From Phenylobacterium sp. (GTDB lineage: Bacteria > Pseudomonadota > Alphaproteobacteria > Caulobacterales > Caulobacteraceae), in assembly GCA_020402745.1 (NCBI GenBank), contig JADBYZ010000001.1, positions 310,001 through 374,000 on the forward strand: a DNA stretch of 64,000 bases, written 5' to 3'. The notes beneath the pieces were generated by a model that worked only from the letters and a program-made list of their open reading frames with translations, was not told the DNA's origin and did not search any database. Made by a program: the position numbers and the translations under genes. Within the stretch, counting starts at the first letter, position 1. Each line of letters starts with the position of its first letter. This document shows, piece after piece, positions 9,217 to 17,924 of the stretch.

Positions 9217-10496
9217 GGGACCTTCTTGAGGACCAGAGACGCGTTGGTCCCGCCGAAGCCGAAGCTGTTGGAGACCGCCACATCGATCTTCATCGGCTTG
9301 GCCTTGTGGGGAACCAGATCCACCACGGTCTCGACGGAAGGGTTGTCGAGGTTGAGGGTCGGCGGCGCTACCTGGTCCCGGATGGCCAGGCAGGTGAAGG
9401 CCGCCTCGATGGCCCCCGCGGCGCCCAGCAGGTGTCCGGTGGCCGACTTGGTGGAGCTCATGGTCGCCCGGGCGGCGGCGTCGCCCAGCAGGCGGGTGAC
9501 GGCCCCCAGCTCAATCTCGTCGCCCAGCGGCGTGGAGGTGCCGTGGGCGTTGATGTAGTCGACCTGTCCCGGGTCGATCCCGGCGTCCCGGACAGCCGCT
9601 CGCATGGCCCTGAACCCGCCGTCGCCGTCCTCGGCCGGGGCGGTGATGTGGTAGGCGTCTCCCGCCATCCCGTAGCCGGCGACCTCCGCGTAAATCTTCG
9701 CGCCCCGCGCCTTGGCGTGCTCATACTCCTCGAGGATGAGGATGCCGGCGCCCTCGCCCATGACGAAGCCGTCGCGGTCCTTGTCGTAGGGCCGGCTGGC
9801 CTTGTCCGGGGTGTCGTTGAAGTTGGTGGACATGGCCCGGCAGGCGATGAAGCCCGCAATGCCGATCGGGCAGATCGAGGCCTCAGCCCCACCAGCGACC
9901 ATGATATCCGCGTCCCCGTAACGGATCATCCGGGCCGCATCGCCGATGGCGTGGGCGCCGGTGGCGCAGGCGGTGACCACCGAATGATTCGGCCCCTTGA
10001 AGCCATGCCGGATCGAGACCTGGCCCGAGGCCAGGTTGATCAGGGCCGAAGGAATAAAGAAGGGGCTGACCCGGCGGGGGCCCTTCTCGTGCATCTCGAT
10101 GGCGGTTTCAGCGATGGTCGCCAGTCCGCCGATGCCCGAGCCGATGATGACGCCGGTCCGCTCGAAATCCTCGGTCGTCTGGGGTTTCCACCCGGAGTCC
10201 AAGACGGCCTCGTCCGCCGCCGCGATCGCGTAGAGGATGAAGTCATCGATGCGGCGCTGGTCCTTGGGAGGCACGGTGGCGTCGGGGTCAAAGGATCCCT
10301 CGACGTCAGGTCCGCCGCCGCCCCGGCCATCGACGCGGGGCACCTCAAACGCGACCTGACAGGCATAGCCCTCAGGATCAAATGTGGTGATCCGTCCCGC
10401 GCCGGATTTCCCGGCCAGGATGGCCTTCCAGGTGATCTCCCGACCCTGCCCCAATGGGGTCAGGAGGCCAATTCCCGTAACGACGACTCGACGCAT
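9213..10496 (-). CDS. fabF: Beta-ketoacyl-ACP synthase II
   Basis: Condenses malonyl-ACP with growing acyl-ACP in type II fatty-acid synthesis. The catalytic triad is clear: Cys177 in VVTACATG, His in NAHGTSTPLGD and His in SATGHLLGAAG. The protein has 427 residues. It carries a Gly-rich insertion (GRGGGGPDVEG, about residues 57-67) that pushes the Cys about 14 positions beyond its usual place; this is seen in some alphaproteobacterial FabF. It lies downstream of acpP, separated by a hairpin that may set the acpP:fabF ratio. Confidence 0.96.
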   Translation of the reverse strand: MRRVVVTGIGLLTPLGQGREITWKAILAGKSGAGRITTFDPEGYACQVAFEVPRVDGRGGGGPDVEGSFDPDATVPPKDQRRIDDFILYAIAAADEAVLDSGWKPQTTEDFERTGVIIGSGIGGLATIAETAIEMHEKGPRRVSPFFIPSALINLASGQVSIRHGFKGPNHSVVTACATGAHAIGDAARMIRYGDADIMVAGGAEASICPIGIAGFIACRAMSTNFNDTPDKASRPYDKDRDGFVMGEGAGILILEEYEHAKARGAKIYAEVAGYGMAGDAYHITAPAEDGDGGFRAMRAAVRDAGIDPGQVDYINAHGTSTPLGDEIELGAVTRLLGDAAARATMSSTKSATGHLLGAAGAIEAAFTCLAIRDQVAPPTLNLDNPSVETVVDLVPHKAKPMKIDVAVSNSFGFGGTNASLVLKKVP

Positions 10497-10516
10497 GGAG
10501 CCCTCCGCAAATGCAA

Positions 10517-10548
10517 ACCGCCGCGCCTCTGCGAAGGGACGCGGCGGT
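10517..10548 (-). terminator. Hairpin between acpP and fabF, likely attenuator
   Basis: Perfect 9-bp inverted repeat, ACCGCCGCG at 10517-10525 and CGCGGCGGT at 10540-10548, whose loop can pair further (CCT with AGG). Read on the minus strand, the stem is followed by a T-rich TTGCATTT. It sits directly between the acpP stop and the fabF start. A partial terminator here would let acpP be expressed above fabF. The T-tract is imperfect, so full termination is not expected. Confidence 0.5.
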
Positions 10549-10572
10549 CAGATCCTCGACGTCCAGGAGGCG

Positions 10573-10812
10573 TCAGCCGCCCAGGCGCTCTCCGATGAAC
10601 TTCACCGCATCACCCACGGTCTGGATGTGCTCGGCGGCGTCGTCCGGAATCTCGATGTCGAACTCTTCTTCGAAAGCCATGACCAGCTCGACATTGTCGA
10701 GGCTGTCGGCGCCCAGGTCGTCGATGAAGCTGGCCTTCTCGGTCACCTTCTCGGGATCGGCGTCGAGGTGCTCGATGACGATTTTGCGGACGCGTTCAAG
10801 AATATCGGACAT
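10573..10812 (-). CDS. acpP: Acyl carrier protein
   Basis: Carries acyl chains on a 4'-phosphopantetheine arm during fatty-acid synthesis. 79 residues, strongly acidic, with the attachment site Ser37 in [13 protein letters not shown]. Gene order fabD-fabG-acpP-fabF is the standard cluster. The 138 bp upstream, towards fabG, contain a TTGACA (minus strand, near 10863-10868) that could belong to an acpP promoter of its own, though no convincing -10 was seen. Confidence 0.98.
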   Translation of the reverse strand: MSDILERVRKIVIEHLDADPEKVTEKASFIDDLGADSLDNVELVMAFEEEFDIEIPDDAAEHIQTVGDAVKFIGERLGG

Positions 10813-10950
10813 ACGTTAAGGTCCCTGTTGTTCAGTTGTTCCTTCCGCGACCAGAGACGTGATGTCAACCGATCCCGGACGCGGAGTTGAGACCCGGGGC
10901 CTCGCCGTTCGGGAGGGTGGTAGCACGCTCCCCCGGATGAGGCCAGCGGG

Positions 10951-11688
10951 TCAGATCATGGCCATGCCGCCATTCACGTGGAGGGTTTGGCCAGTCATAT
11001 AGCCGGCCTCGTCACTGGCGAGATAGACGCAGGCGGCCGCCACGTCGGCGCCCGATCCCAGCCGCCCGGCGGGGATGGTTCCGAGGATCTGGGTCTTCTG
11101 CGCCTCGTTCAGGGCGTCAGTCATCGGGCTCTCGATGAAGCCCGGCGCCACGCAGTTCACCGTCACCCCCCGGGTGGCGACCTCCTGGGCGAGGGATTTG
11201 GAAAAGCCGATCATGCCAGCCTTGGAGGCGGCGTAGTTGGCCTGGCCCGCATTGCCCATCACGCCGACCACCGAGGTGATACCAATGATCCGGCCGAAGC
11301 GACGCTTCATCATCCCGCGCAGGGCCGCCCGGGAAAGCCGAAAGTAGCTTTCCAGGTTGACCTTCAGGACCTGCTCCCAGTCCTCGTCCTTCATCCGGAG
11401 CAGGAGACCGTCCCGGGTGATGCCGGCGTTGGCGACCAGGATGTCCACCTGGCCGGCGGCGGCCTCGGCCTGACCGATCAGTCCGTCGACGGCGGCGGGA
11501 TCCGAGAGGTTGGCGACGACAATGCTGGTGCGGCCGCCCAGCTCTGCGGCCAGGTCCGCAAGGACCGCCTCGCGAGTGCCCGACAGCACCACATGGGCGC
11601 CGGCGGCGTGGAGGGCCCGGGCGATCTCGGCGCCAATTCCGCCGGTGGCCCCGGTGACAAGGGCGGTCTTGCCGGTCAGGTCGAACAT
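10951..11688 (-). CDS. fabG: 3-oxoacyl-ACP reductase
   Basis: NADPH-dependent reduction of 3-oxoacyl-ACP in fatty-acid elongation. 245-residue short-chain dehydrogenase: TGATGGIGA cofactor loop near residue 12, NAGITRD, and a catalytic Ser139-Tyr152-Lys156 (ITSVVGV, NYAASK). The C terminus TLHVNGGMAMI is typical of FabG. It lies 10 bp after fabD and is transcribed with it. Confidence 0.96.
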   Translation of the reverse strand: MFDLTGKTALVTGATGGIGAEIARALHAAGAHVVLSGTREAVLADLAAELGGRTSIVVANLSDPAAVDGLIGQAEAAAGQVDILVANAGITRDGLLLRMKDEDWEQVLKVNLESYFRLSRAALRGMMKRRFGRIIGITSVVGVMGNAGQANYAASKAGMIGFSKSLAQEVATRGVTVNCVAPGFIESPMTDALNEAQKTQILGTIPAGRLGSGADVAAACVYLASDEAGYMTGQTLHVNGGMAMI

Positions 11689-11698
11689 GGAGGTCTCC

Positions 11699-12643
11699 TC
11701 AGAGGCTGGCGGCGAAGGCTTCGAGGTCGGCGGGCGCGTTCAGCGCCACGGCCTCGGCGTCGGGGGCGATGCGCTTGGCCATGCCGGTCAGCACCTTGCC
11801 GGCGCCGGCCTCGGCGAAGCGGGTGACGCCCCCCTCCCCGGCCAGCCAGATCAGGCTTTCGCGCCAGCGGACCCGGCCCGTGACCTGCTCCACCAGCAGA
11901 CGACGGATCACCTCGGGGTCCAGGGTCGGTCGGGCGGTGACATTGGCGACCAGCGGCGCCCGGGGCGCCTGGATGGCGGCGGCGGCCAGGGCGGCGGCCA
12001 TCTCGTCAGCGGCGGGTTGCATCAGGGGGCAGTGGAAGGGGGCGGAGACGTTCAGGGGAATCGCCCGGGCGCCCAGTTCCTTGGCCTTCTCGATGGCCAG
12101 GTCGACGGCGGCCTTGGCGCCGGAGATCACGACATTGCCGGCATTGTTGTCGTTGGCCACGACGCAGACCCCGACAGCCGAACCGGCGGCGGCGGCGGCC
12201 TCGGCGAGGGCCAGGTCGGTCTTGGGCCCGATCAGCGAGGCCATGGCCCCCTCGCCCACCGGGACAGCGCGCTGCATGGCCTGGCCGCGCAACTTCAGGA
12301 GTCGGGCCGTGTCGGCCAGGGACAGGGCGCCGGCGGCGCAGAGGGCGGAGTACTCACCGAGGGAGTGTCCCGCCACGAAGGCGGCGCGGTCGATGCCGAT
12401 CCCGAACTCGCGCTCCAGGGTCCGGACCACCGCCAGGCTGACGGCCATGAGGGCGGGCTGGGCGTTCTCGGTCAGGGTCAGCTGGTCCTCAGGCCCGTCA
12501 CGCATCAGGGACGAGAGCTTCTGGCCCAGGGCCTCATCGACTTCCTGGAAGACCTCGCGGGCCGGGGCGAAGGCGGCGGCGAGGTCGGCGCCCATGCCGA
12601 CGGCCTGGCTGCCCTGGCCGGGAAACAGAAAGGCGAGACTCAT
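11699..12643 (-). CDS. fabD: Malonyl-CoA:ACP transacylase
   Basis: Transfers malonyl from CoA to ACP, supplying elongation units. The N terminus AFLFPGQGSQAVGMG is diagnostic. The nucleophile is Ser94 in GHSLGEYSA, with the paired His in SAPFHCPLM. 314 residues, normal size. It is the first gene of the minus-strand fab run; the 138 bp to the divergent dehydrogenase at 12782 should hold promoters for both, but I could not assign boxes with confidence. Confidence 0.96.
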   Translation of the reverse strand: MSLAFLFPGQGSQAVGMGADLAAAFAPAREVFQEVDEALGQKLSSLMRDGPEDQLTLTENAQPALMAVSLAVVRTLEREFGIGIDRAAFVAGHSLGEYSALCAAGALSLADTARLLKLRGQAMQRAVPVGEGAMASLIGPKTDLALAEAAAAAGSAVGVCVVANDNNAGNVVISGAKAAVDLAIEKAKELGARAIPLNVSAPFHCPLMQPAADEMAAALAAAAIQAPRAPLVANVTARPTLDPEVIRRLLVEQVTGRVRWRESLIWLAGEGGVTRFAEAGAGKVLTGMAKRIAPDAEAVALNAPADLEAFAASL

Positions 12644-12781
12644 GACCGGCGCTCCTCACAGATACGGACGAAGGCCGAGGGTTAGGCGATCAGGCCGCCC
12701 CGGGCAAGCCGAGGCGCCTCTGGCCATCCCGCCCTGCGGCAGCCATGATGGCGCCAACCAGAAGCCCCTTTGGGAGGGACC

Positions 12782-13864
12782 ATGCGCGCCGTCATCCGTC
12801 GCAACAAACAGCTCATCTGTGACGAGGTCCCGGACCTGACGCCCGGCCCGGGGCAGATCCTGGTGCGCACCCTGGCCTGCGGTATCTGCGGCTCGGACCT
12901 CCACGCCCTCCACCACATGGAGCACATGATGGAGACGGCCACCCGAGCGAACGGCGGCTTCGCCTCAGGATTTGATCCCAAGGCTGACACCGTCTTCGGA
13001 CACGAGTTCTGCGCAGAGGTGCTGGACCATGGCCCTGGCTCTCCGAAGGCCATCCGGGCGGGGGCCCGGGTGGTCTCCGTCCCCGTCACCCTGACCGAGA
13101 CCGGGATGGAGTCCCTGGGCTTCTCCAACCACCTTCCCGGCGGGTTCGCCGAGCGCATGCTCCTGACCGAGGCCATGGTCCTGGAGGTGCCGAACGGCCT
13201 GCCAACCGACCAGGCGGCCCTGACCGAGCCCTTCGCGGTGGGGGAGCATGCGGTGGCCATGGCCCGCCTCGACCGCGACTCCGTCTGCATGGTGATCGGG
13301 TGCGGTCCAGTAGGCCTGGCGGTCATCGCGGCCCTGAAGGCGCGGGGGCATGGACCCGTGATCGCCACCGACTATTCGCCGCGCCGCCGGGCCGCTGCGG
13401 AAAAGCTTGGGGCCGACCTGGTGATCGATCCCTCGAAGGAGAGCCCGCACGCGCGCTGGGACAGCTATGGCGTTCCCGTGCAGCGGGCCGCCCAGTCCAT
13501 GGCCCGCATGATGGGCAAGTCCTTTGGCCGCCCTGTCGTCTTTGAGTGCGTCGGCGCCCCGGGCATCCTGCAAACCCTGATCGAGGCTTCGCCCGCCGGC
13601 GCCCAGATCGTGGTGGCCGGGGTGTGCATGGAGACCGACAAGATCGAGCCGGCCATCGCCATTACCAAGGAAATGGAACTGTCCTTCGTCTTCGGCTACA
13701 CGCCCGATGAGTTCGCCCACACCCTGCGCCAGATTTCAGAGGGGATCATCGACGTCTCGAGCGTGGTGACCGGCAAGGTGGGGCTGGACGGGGTCGCCGA
13801 GGCCTTCGTGACCCTTGGAGACCCGGAAGCGCACGTCAAGATTCTGGTTGAACCCACGAGATAA
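12782..13864 (+). CDS. Zinc-dependent medium-chain alcohol dehydrogenase
   Basis: 360-residue medium-chain dehydrogenase/reductase with GroES-like and Rossmann domains. The catalytic-zinc ligands appear as CGICGSDLH and GHEFCAEV. A cofactor loop VIGCGPVGLAV and a downstream FECVGAPG follow. A methionine/histidine-rich loop (HHMEHMMETA) sits where many relatives carry other residues. Start ATG 12782 has GGGAGG 5 nt upstream; the TTG at 12770 is inside that ribosome-binding site. The substrate is not evident. It precedes a tiny membrane protein and a carboxymuconolactone decarboxylase-like gene with short gaps, so the three may be one unit. Confidence 0.9.
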   Translation: MRAVIRRNKQLICDEVPDLTPGPGQILVRTLACGICGSDLHALHHMEHMMETATRANGGFASGFDPKADTVFGHEFCAEVLDHGPGSPKAIRAGARVVSVPVTLTETGMESLGFSNHLPGGFAERMLLTEAMVLEVPNGLPTDQAALTEPFAVGEHAVAMARLDRDSVCMVIGCGPVGLAVIAALKARGHGPVIATDYSPRRRAAAEKLGADLVIDPSKESPHARWDSYGVPVQRAAQSMARMMGKSFGRPVVFECVGAPGILQTLIEASPAGAQIVVAGVCMETDKIEPAIAITKEMELSFVFGYTPDEFAHTLRQISEGIIDVSSVVTGKVGLDGVAEAFVTLGDPEAHVKILVEPTR

Positions 13865-13872
13865 GCGAAACA

Positions 13873-14013
13873 ATGTCTGATCCCACTCAACCAACCCCCG
13901 AAGAGAAGGAAGCGGCGCGCATCCGTCGCAACCGGCTCCTGGGCCGGATCCTCCTGATCGCCCTCGGCCTCTTGCTGGTCGCCCAGATGATCCCCTTCCT
14001 CATGCGCGCCTGA
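13873..14013 (+). CDS. 46-residue single-pass membrane protein, function unknown
   Basis: ATG 13873 to TGA 14013 encodes 46 residues beginning MSDPTQPTPEEKEAARIRR. A basic stretch RIRRNRLLGR is followed by a continuous hydrophobic helix (ILLIALGLLLVAQMIPFLM) and a short RA tail. The positive-inside rule puts the N terminus in the cytoplasm. It lies 8 bp after the dehydrogenase stop and 20 bp before the next gene on the same strand, and it fills the gap almost completely, so it is probably translated. I do not recognise a family. Confidence 0.6.
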   Translation: MSDPTQPTPEEKEAARIRRNRLLGRILLIALGLLLVAQMIPFLMRA

Positions 14014-14033
14014 GGCGTCCGGAGACCCAAGAC

Positions 14034-14603
14034 ATGCGCCTATCGTCGCCCCGCATTCCGCCGCTCGCGGACTCCGAGATGGACGCCGACCAGAGGGAGC
14101 TCGTGGCGCCGATGGCCGCCACGGGCCGCGTGCTCAACATCTTCCGGACCCTGGCCCGGGCCCCCAAGGCGGCGCGCGCCTTCCTGGCCTGGGGGAACTA
14201 TGTGCTGTCACGCCGTAATGAGCTTCCGCCGCGCCAACGGGAGCTGGTCATCCTGCGCGTCGGCTTCCTGTGCAGGTCGGGCTACGAGTGGACCCAGCAT
14301 GTGGAGATCGGCCTCCGGGATGGCCTGACGCATCCCGAGATCGCCCGGATCAAGCTCGGAGCCGCGGCCCCGGACTGGTCGGAGGAGGACCGCCTCCTCC
14401 TGCGCGCCACGGATGAGCTCCACCACGACAAGTTCATCTCAGACGCCACCTGGGCGGGCCTGCGCGGCGCCTTCACCGAGAAGCAGTGCATGGACCTCGT
14501 CTTCACCGTGGGCCAGTACACCCAGGTGTCGATGATCCTGAACACCTTCGGCGTGCCGCTGGATCCCGGCCAGGTGCTGGACCCCGACCTCAAGGGGTAC
14601 TGA
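14034..14603 (+). CDS. Carboxymuconolactone decarboxylase family protein
   Basis: 189-residue helical protein of the AhpD/CMD superfamily. The recognisable core is RQRELVILRVGFLCRSGYEW with TQHVEIGLRDGLTHPEI, and a repeat later (QCMDLVFTVGQYTQVSMIL). A single Cys replaces the CxxC of AhpD, so a disulfide peroxidase mechanism is unlikely; relatives include gamma-carboxymuconolactone decarboxylase and uncharacterised paralogues. The downstream neighbour converges only 6 bp away. Function in this cluster is unknown. Confidence 0.85.
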   Translation: MRLSSPRIPPLADSEMDADQRELVAPMAATGRVLNIFRTLARAPKAARAFLAWGNYVLSRRNELPPRQRELVILRVGFLCRSGYEWTQHVEIGLRDGLTHPEIARIKLGAAAPDWSEEDRLLLRATDELHHDKFISDATWAGLRGAFTEKQCMDLVFTVGQYTQVSMILNTFGVPLDPGQVLDPDLKGY

Positions 14604-14609
14604 GGGATC

Positions 14610-15392
14610 TCAGCGCGGCGGGCGCTTCTGGGACAGGGCGGCGCAGCTGGCGAAGCCCAGGGAGCCCTGGGCGTCATAGAGGCGGCATTCCCCCACCGCG
14701 ACCCCGTCCGTGGCCTGATGGTTGACGGACTGGAACCCCACCCACTCGCCCACAGGCAGGCGGTGCAGGTACACGGTCACGTCGGTGTTGATGTAGCCCA
14801 GGCCCTGATCGGAGGAGGCATGGGCGAAGGGGCTGGTGAAGTCCGAGGCCACGACGACCCGCTGGAAGGGGGTCAGGGGGACGCCGCCGACCAGCTCGCG
14901 CACCTCCCGCATCCAGATCCGCCGCTCCCCCTCAGAGCCGAAGCCGCCCTGGATGGGCTTGACCGCCCACATCCGCCCCATCGGCGCCGTCGCCGGGTCG
15001 GGGTCGGGGATGGAGTCGGGATGGGGCGCATCCCAGTCCGGCGGGCTCCAGGTCTTGCCTGGCGCATTCTCCGTCCGGCGGAGGAACTGGCAGGAGGCCT
15101 TTGCCGAGCTCTTGCCGCCCGAGAACAGCTCCGCCTCGGCCATGCGGATGCGCGCCCCCTCGCGGATCAGGGTGGTCTTGACCTCGATCGGGTCGAAATT
15201 GGGCAGGCGGTACATGTCCACCGTCAGGCGGGCCGGGATGAATTCGTCTGAGCCGAAGGCGGTTTCCAGCGCGTGACCCATCAGGCCGATGACGACCCGG
15301 CCGTGCAGGGATTGCGGGTTCCAGGGGCCGCGGCCAGAGGCCTGGGGCAGAAAGGCGTCGCCGTCGCGGAGGAAGAAGGGCTGTTCGGTCAT
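14610..15392 (-). CDS. Acyl-CoA thioesterase-like protein (double hotdog)
   Basis: 260 residues with two hotdog-type halves. The N-terminal half has SLHGRVVIGLMGHALE and PARLTVDMYRLPNFDPIEV. The C-terminal half has ASDFTSPFAH, LGYINTDVTVYLHRLP and GECRLYDAQGSLGFASC. This layout matches the TesB/4HBT_3 acyl-CoA thioesterase-like family. The catalytic residues of that family vary, so the substrate is not predictable. It lies on the opposite strand to its left neighbour and 40 bp after purC. Confidence 0.8.
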   Translation of the reverse strand: MTEQPFFLRDGDAFLPQASGRGPWNPQSLHGRVVIGLMGHALETAFGSDEFIPARLTVDMYRLPNFDPIEVKTTLIREGARIRMAEAELFSGGKSSAKASCQFLRRTENAPGKTWSPPDWDAPHPDSIPDPDPATAPMGRMWAVKPIQGGFGSEGERRIWMREVRELVGGVPLTPFQRVVVASDFTSPFAHASSDQGLGYINTDVTVYLHRLPVGEWVGFQSVNHQATDGVAVGECRLYDAQGSLGFASCAALSQKRPPR

Positions 15393-15432
15393 GAGAGGCG
15401 TCCGGGTCGGAAATCAGAAGTTTGGGCGGGGC

Positions 15433-16395
15433 TCAGGCGACGTAGCGGGCAAGGTTCCTGCGAATCCGCCCGGCGATGTCCTGACCGGCGGGCGGAGCCT
15501 CAAAGGACGCGCCCGTGATCCGGCGGAAGGCGTCGACATAGATGTCTGAGGTCTGCTCGATCATCTCCGGCGGAATTTTCGGGATGGGGTCGACATAGGG
15601 GTCGCAGCGCTCAGCCACCCAGTTCCGCACAAAGTCCTTGTCGAAGCTCTCGGGCCGTTCGCCGGCGGCAAACCGGGCGCCATAGCTGTCCGCCATCCAG
15701 TAACGGCTGGAATCTGGCGTGTGGATCTCGTCGGCGAGGACAATCCCGCCCGCAGGATCGAGCCCAAACTCGTACTTGGTGTCGACCAGGATCAGTCCGC
15801 GCTCGGAGGCCAGGGCCTGCCCCCGCGCGAAGAGCGCCAGGGCATAGGCTGAGACCTGTTCCCACTGGCCCGGGGTGAGCAGGCCCTGCTCCAGAATCTG
15901 CGCGGGGCTGAGAGGTTCGTCATGCCCGCCGTCAAACGCCTTCGAGGTCGGCGTAATGATGGGCTCGGGCAGACGCGCATTCGGGGCCAGGCCGTCGGGG
16001 AGCCGCACCCCGTACATCTCGCGGGCGCCCTGGCGATAGAGGGTGAGGATCGAGGTGCCTGTTGTCCCGGCGAGGTAGGCGCGCACGACGATCTCGACCG
16101 GCAGGATGTCGAGACGGCGCCCCACCACGACATTCGGATCCGGATACTCCAGCACGTGGTTCGGGCAGATATCGGCGGTCTTCTCGAACCAGAAACGCGC
16201 GGTCTGCGTCAGGACCTGACCCTTGTAAGGGATGGCGGCGAGGATGCGGTCGAAGGCGGAGAGACGATCTGTGGCGATGATCACCCGGCGCCCATCGGCA
16301 AGATCGAAGTTCTCTCGCACCTTGCCCCGATAGTGCCCGGGCAACTCCGGGAGGTCGATGGCCTCAAGTACCGGTCGCAATGGCGGGCTGGTCAT
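15433..16395 (-). CDS. purC: Phosphoribosylaminoimidazole-succinocarboxamide synthase
   Basis: Joins aspartate to CAIR in de novo purine synthesis. The protein (320 residues) is the longer form found in fungi and some bacteria. Motifs include [44 protein letters not shown] and [11 protein letters not shown]. The ATG at 16395 gives [19 protein letters not shown]; a longer in-frame extension into the intergenic region has no family similarity and is rejected. PurF, GuaA, GuaB and Gmk elsewhere in the window complete part of the same pathway. Confidence 0.95.
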   Translation of the reverse strand: MTSPPLRPVLEAIDLPELPGHYRGKVRENFDLADGRRVIIATDRLSAFDRILAAIPYKGQVLTQTARFWFEKTADICPNHVLEYPDPNVVVGRRLDILPVEIVVRAYLAGTTGTSILTLYRQGAREMYGVRLPDGLAPNARLPEPIITPTSKAFDGGHDEPLSPAQILEQGLLTPGQWEQVSAYALALFARGQALASERGLILVDTKYEFGLDPAGGIVLADEIHTPDSSRYWMADSYGARFAAGERPESFDKDFVRNWVAERCDPYVDPIPKIPPEMIEQTSDIYVDAFRRITGASFEAPPAGQDIAGRIRRNLARYVA

Positions 16396-16510
16396 TCTAT
16401 ATCCGGACCTGTGAGATTTCCGCGCCGTCCGGACGCACCAGCCGACCGGCGTGCAGTAGCCCAAACCCATCCTGTTTGGCAGTCGTTTCGACCGTTCCGG
16501 AGGTTTTTCA

Positions 16511-17068
16511 ATGCTTCGCTCCACCCTGATCGCCGCCGCCTTCGCCTTGGCGGCCTCCCCTGCTGCGGCCAAGCTCGCCCCCGGCGCCCAGGCGCCCGAC
16601 TTCAGCGCCCCGGCCTACCTCGCCGGCAGTCCCTTCACCTACAAGCTGGCCGACAATCTGAAGAAGGGGCCGGTTGTGCTCTACTTCTTCCCCTCGGCCT
16701 ACACTGCGGGGTGCAACCTTGAGGCCTACCTGTTCTCCGAAGCCGTCGATGAGTTCCGCGCCCTCGGTGCGACTGTGATCGGCGTGACGTCGGGCAAGAC
16801 GGAAAGGCTCGCCGAGTTCTCGAAAGACACCAAGAGCTGTGGAGGCAAGTTCCCGGTCGCCTCCGATCCGGGCGCGGCCATCGCAAAGCGGTACGACGCC
16901 CCTCTGACCGTGAAGGGCATGGCGATGCCGGGACTGTCCGGCCGGGTCTCCTATGTGATCGCCCCGGACGGCAAGGTCCTCCACGCCTACGAGAACCTGG
17001 ACGCCAATGATCACGTCAACCAGACCCTCACCGCGGTGAAGGCCTGGAAGGCCGGCAGGGCGAAGTAA
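16511..17068 (+). CDS. Exported peroxiredoxin (AhpC/TSA, Bcp-like)
   Basis: 185-residue thiol peroxidase with an N-terminal signal peptide ([20 protein letters not shown]), so it acts in the periplasm or envelope. The mature part begins [15 protein letters not shown] and carries the peroxidatic Cys68 in [11 protein letters not shown], with the preceding Thr and Pro of the active site. A second Cys in DTKSCGGKF about 41 residues later could be the resolving Cys. [18 protein letters not shown] matches the C-terminal strand of the family. It diverges from purC over a 115-bp gap. Confidence 0.9.
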   Translation: MLRSTLIAAAFALAASPAAAKLAPGAQAPDFSAPAYLAGSPFTYKLADNLKKGPVVLYFFPSAYTAGCNLEAYLFSEAVDEFRALGATVIGVTSGKTERLAEFSKDTKSCGGKFPVASDPGAAIAKRYDAPLTVKGMAMPGLSGRVSYVIAPDGKVLHAYENLDANDHVNQTLTAVKAWKAGRAK

Positions 17069-17188
17069 CCCCGCAGTCCGCCGACGCGGAGGCCCGTCTT
17101 CCTTGCGCCCGCCGCGGCTTTACTCTATGGACCGCCCCTTCAACGGAAGGCGGTCGCGGGTTGGAGCGCCAAAGGGACGGGAAAGCCC

Positions 17189-17268
17189 CGTCCGCCAGCC
17201 CGGGATCCATCGTTTCCACCGGTCACCCGCCGGCGGACGCGCCGCCCTCCACATGGGATGAAGGACAC
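17189..17268 (+). promoter_or_regulatory. Structured rpsF leader, candidate S6:S18 autoregulatory RNA
   Basis: Upstream of rpsF, CGTCCGCC (17189-17196) pairs perfectly with GGCGGACG (17232-17239), enclosing a loop that contains CACCGGTCACCCGCC. Ribosomal proteins S6 and S18 are known to repress their own mRNA in many bacteria by binding a leader with a CCG-containing internal element inside such a stem. The position and the CCG content fit that class, but the fold was judged by eye only. An upstream TTGCGC with TATGGA 17 bp later (17103-17131) is a possible promoter. Confidence 0.45.
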
Positions 17269-17634
17269 ATGGCGCTCTACGAGCACGTCGTCATTTCGCG
17301 GCAGGATATCTCGCCGCAGCAGGCTGAAGCCCTGAACGATCAGATCAAGGGGATCATCGAGGAAAACGGCGGCGCCGTGGCCAAGATCGAGTACTGGGGC
17401 CTGCGCAACCTGACCTACCGGATCAAGAAGAACCGGAAGGGGCACTATTCCCTCCTCGCCCTCGACTCCCCGCCAGCGGCGGTCAAGGAGATGGAGCGCC
17501 AGCTCTCCATCAACGAGGACGTCCTCCGATACATGACGATCCGGGTCGAGGAACTGGACCTGGAACTGTCGCCCATCCTCGCCCGCCGCGACCGCGAGCG
17601 CGAGCGTGAACCCCGTCGCGAAGACGCCTACTGA
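17269..17634 (+). CDS. rpsF: 30S ribosomal protein S6
   Basis: 121-residue small-subunit protein that pairs with S18 on the 30S platform. It opens [18 protein letters not shown] and has the family segment [18 protein letters not shown]. The tail is charged (DRERERERE), common in alphaproteobacteria. The start is ATG 17269, preceded by AAGGAC; an in-frame TTG at 17161 lies in the leader and is rejected. First of the rpsF-rpsR-rplI set. Confidence 0.97.
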   Translation: MALYEHVVISRQDISPQQAEALNDQIKGIIEENGGAVAKIEYWGLRNLTYRIKKNRKGHYSLLALDSPPAAVKEMERQLSINEDVLRYMTIRVEELDLELSPILARRDREREREPRREDAY

Positions 17635-17651
17635 GATCGGAGGCTGAGACC

Positions 17652-17912
17652 ATGACCGACGAAACCGCCGCCGCGCCCGCCGCGGGCGCCCGCCGCCCCT
17701 TCTTCCGCCGCCGCAAGGTCTGCCCTTTCTCGGGCTCCGCCGCGCCGAAGATCGACTACAAGGACGTCAAGCTCCTGCAGCGCTACATTTCCGAGCGCGG
17801 CAAGATCGTCCCGTCCCGCATCACCGCCGTGTCGGCGAAGAAGCAGCGTGAACTGGCCCGCGCCATCAAGCGCGCCCGCTTCCTCGCCCTTCTTCCCTAC
17901 GTCGTGAAGTAA
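17652..17912 (+). CDS. rpsR: 30S ribosomal protein S18
   Basis: 86 residues, basic. The RRKVCPFSG and [18 protein letters not shown] stretches and [20 protein letters not shown] are the S18 signature. It binds S6, encoded 17 bp upstream. It is preceded by a clear ribosome-binding site (GGAGG) and lies 12 bp before rplI. Confidence 0.97.
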   Translation: MTDETAAAPAAGARRPFFRRRKVCPFSGSAAPKIDYKDVKLLQRYISERGKIVPSRITAVSAKKQRELARAIKRARFLALLPYVVK

Positions 17913-17924
17913 GGAGAGCCCGAG

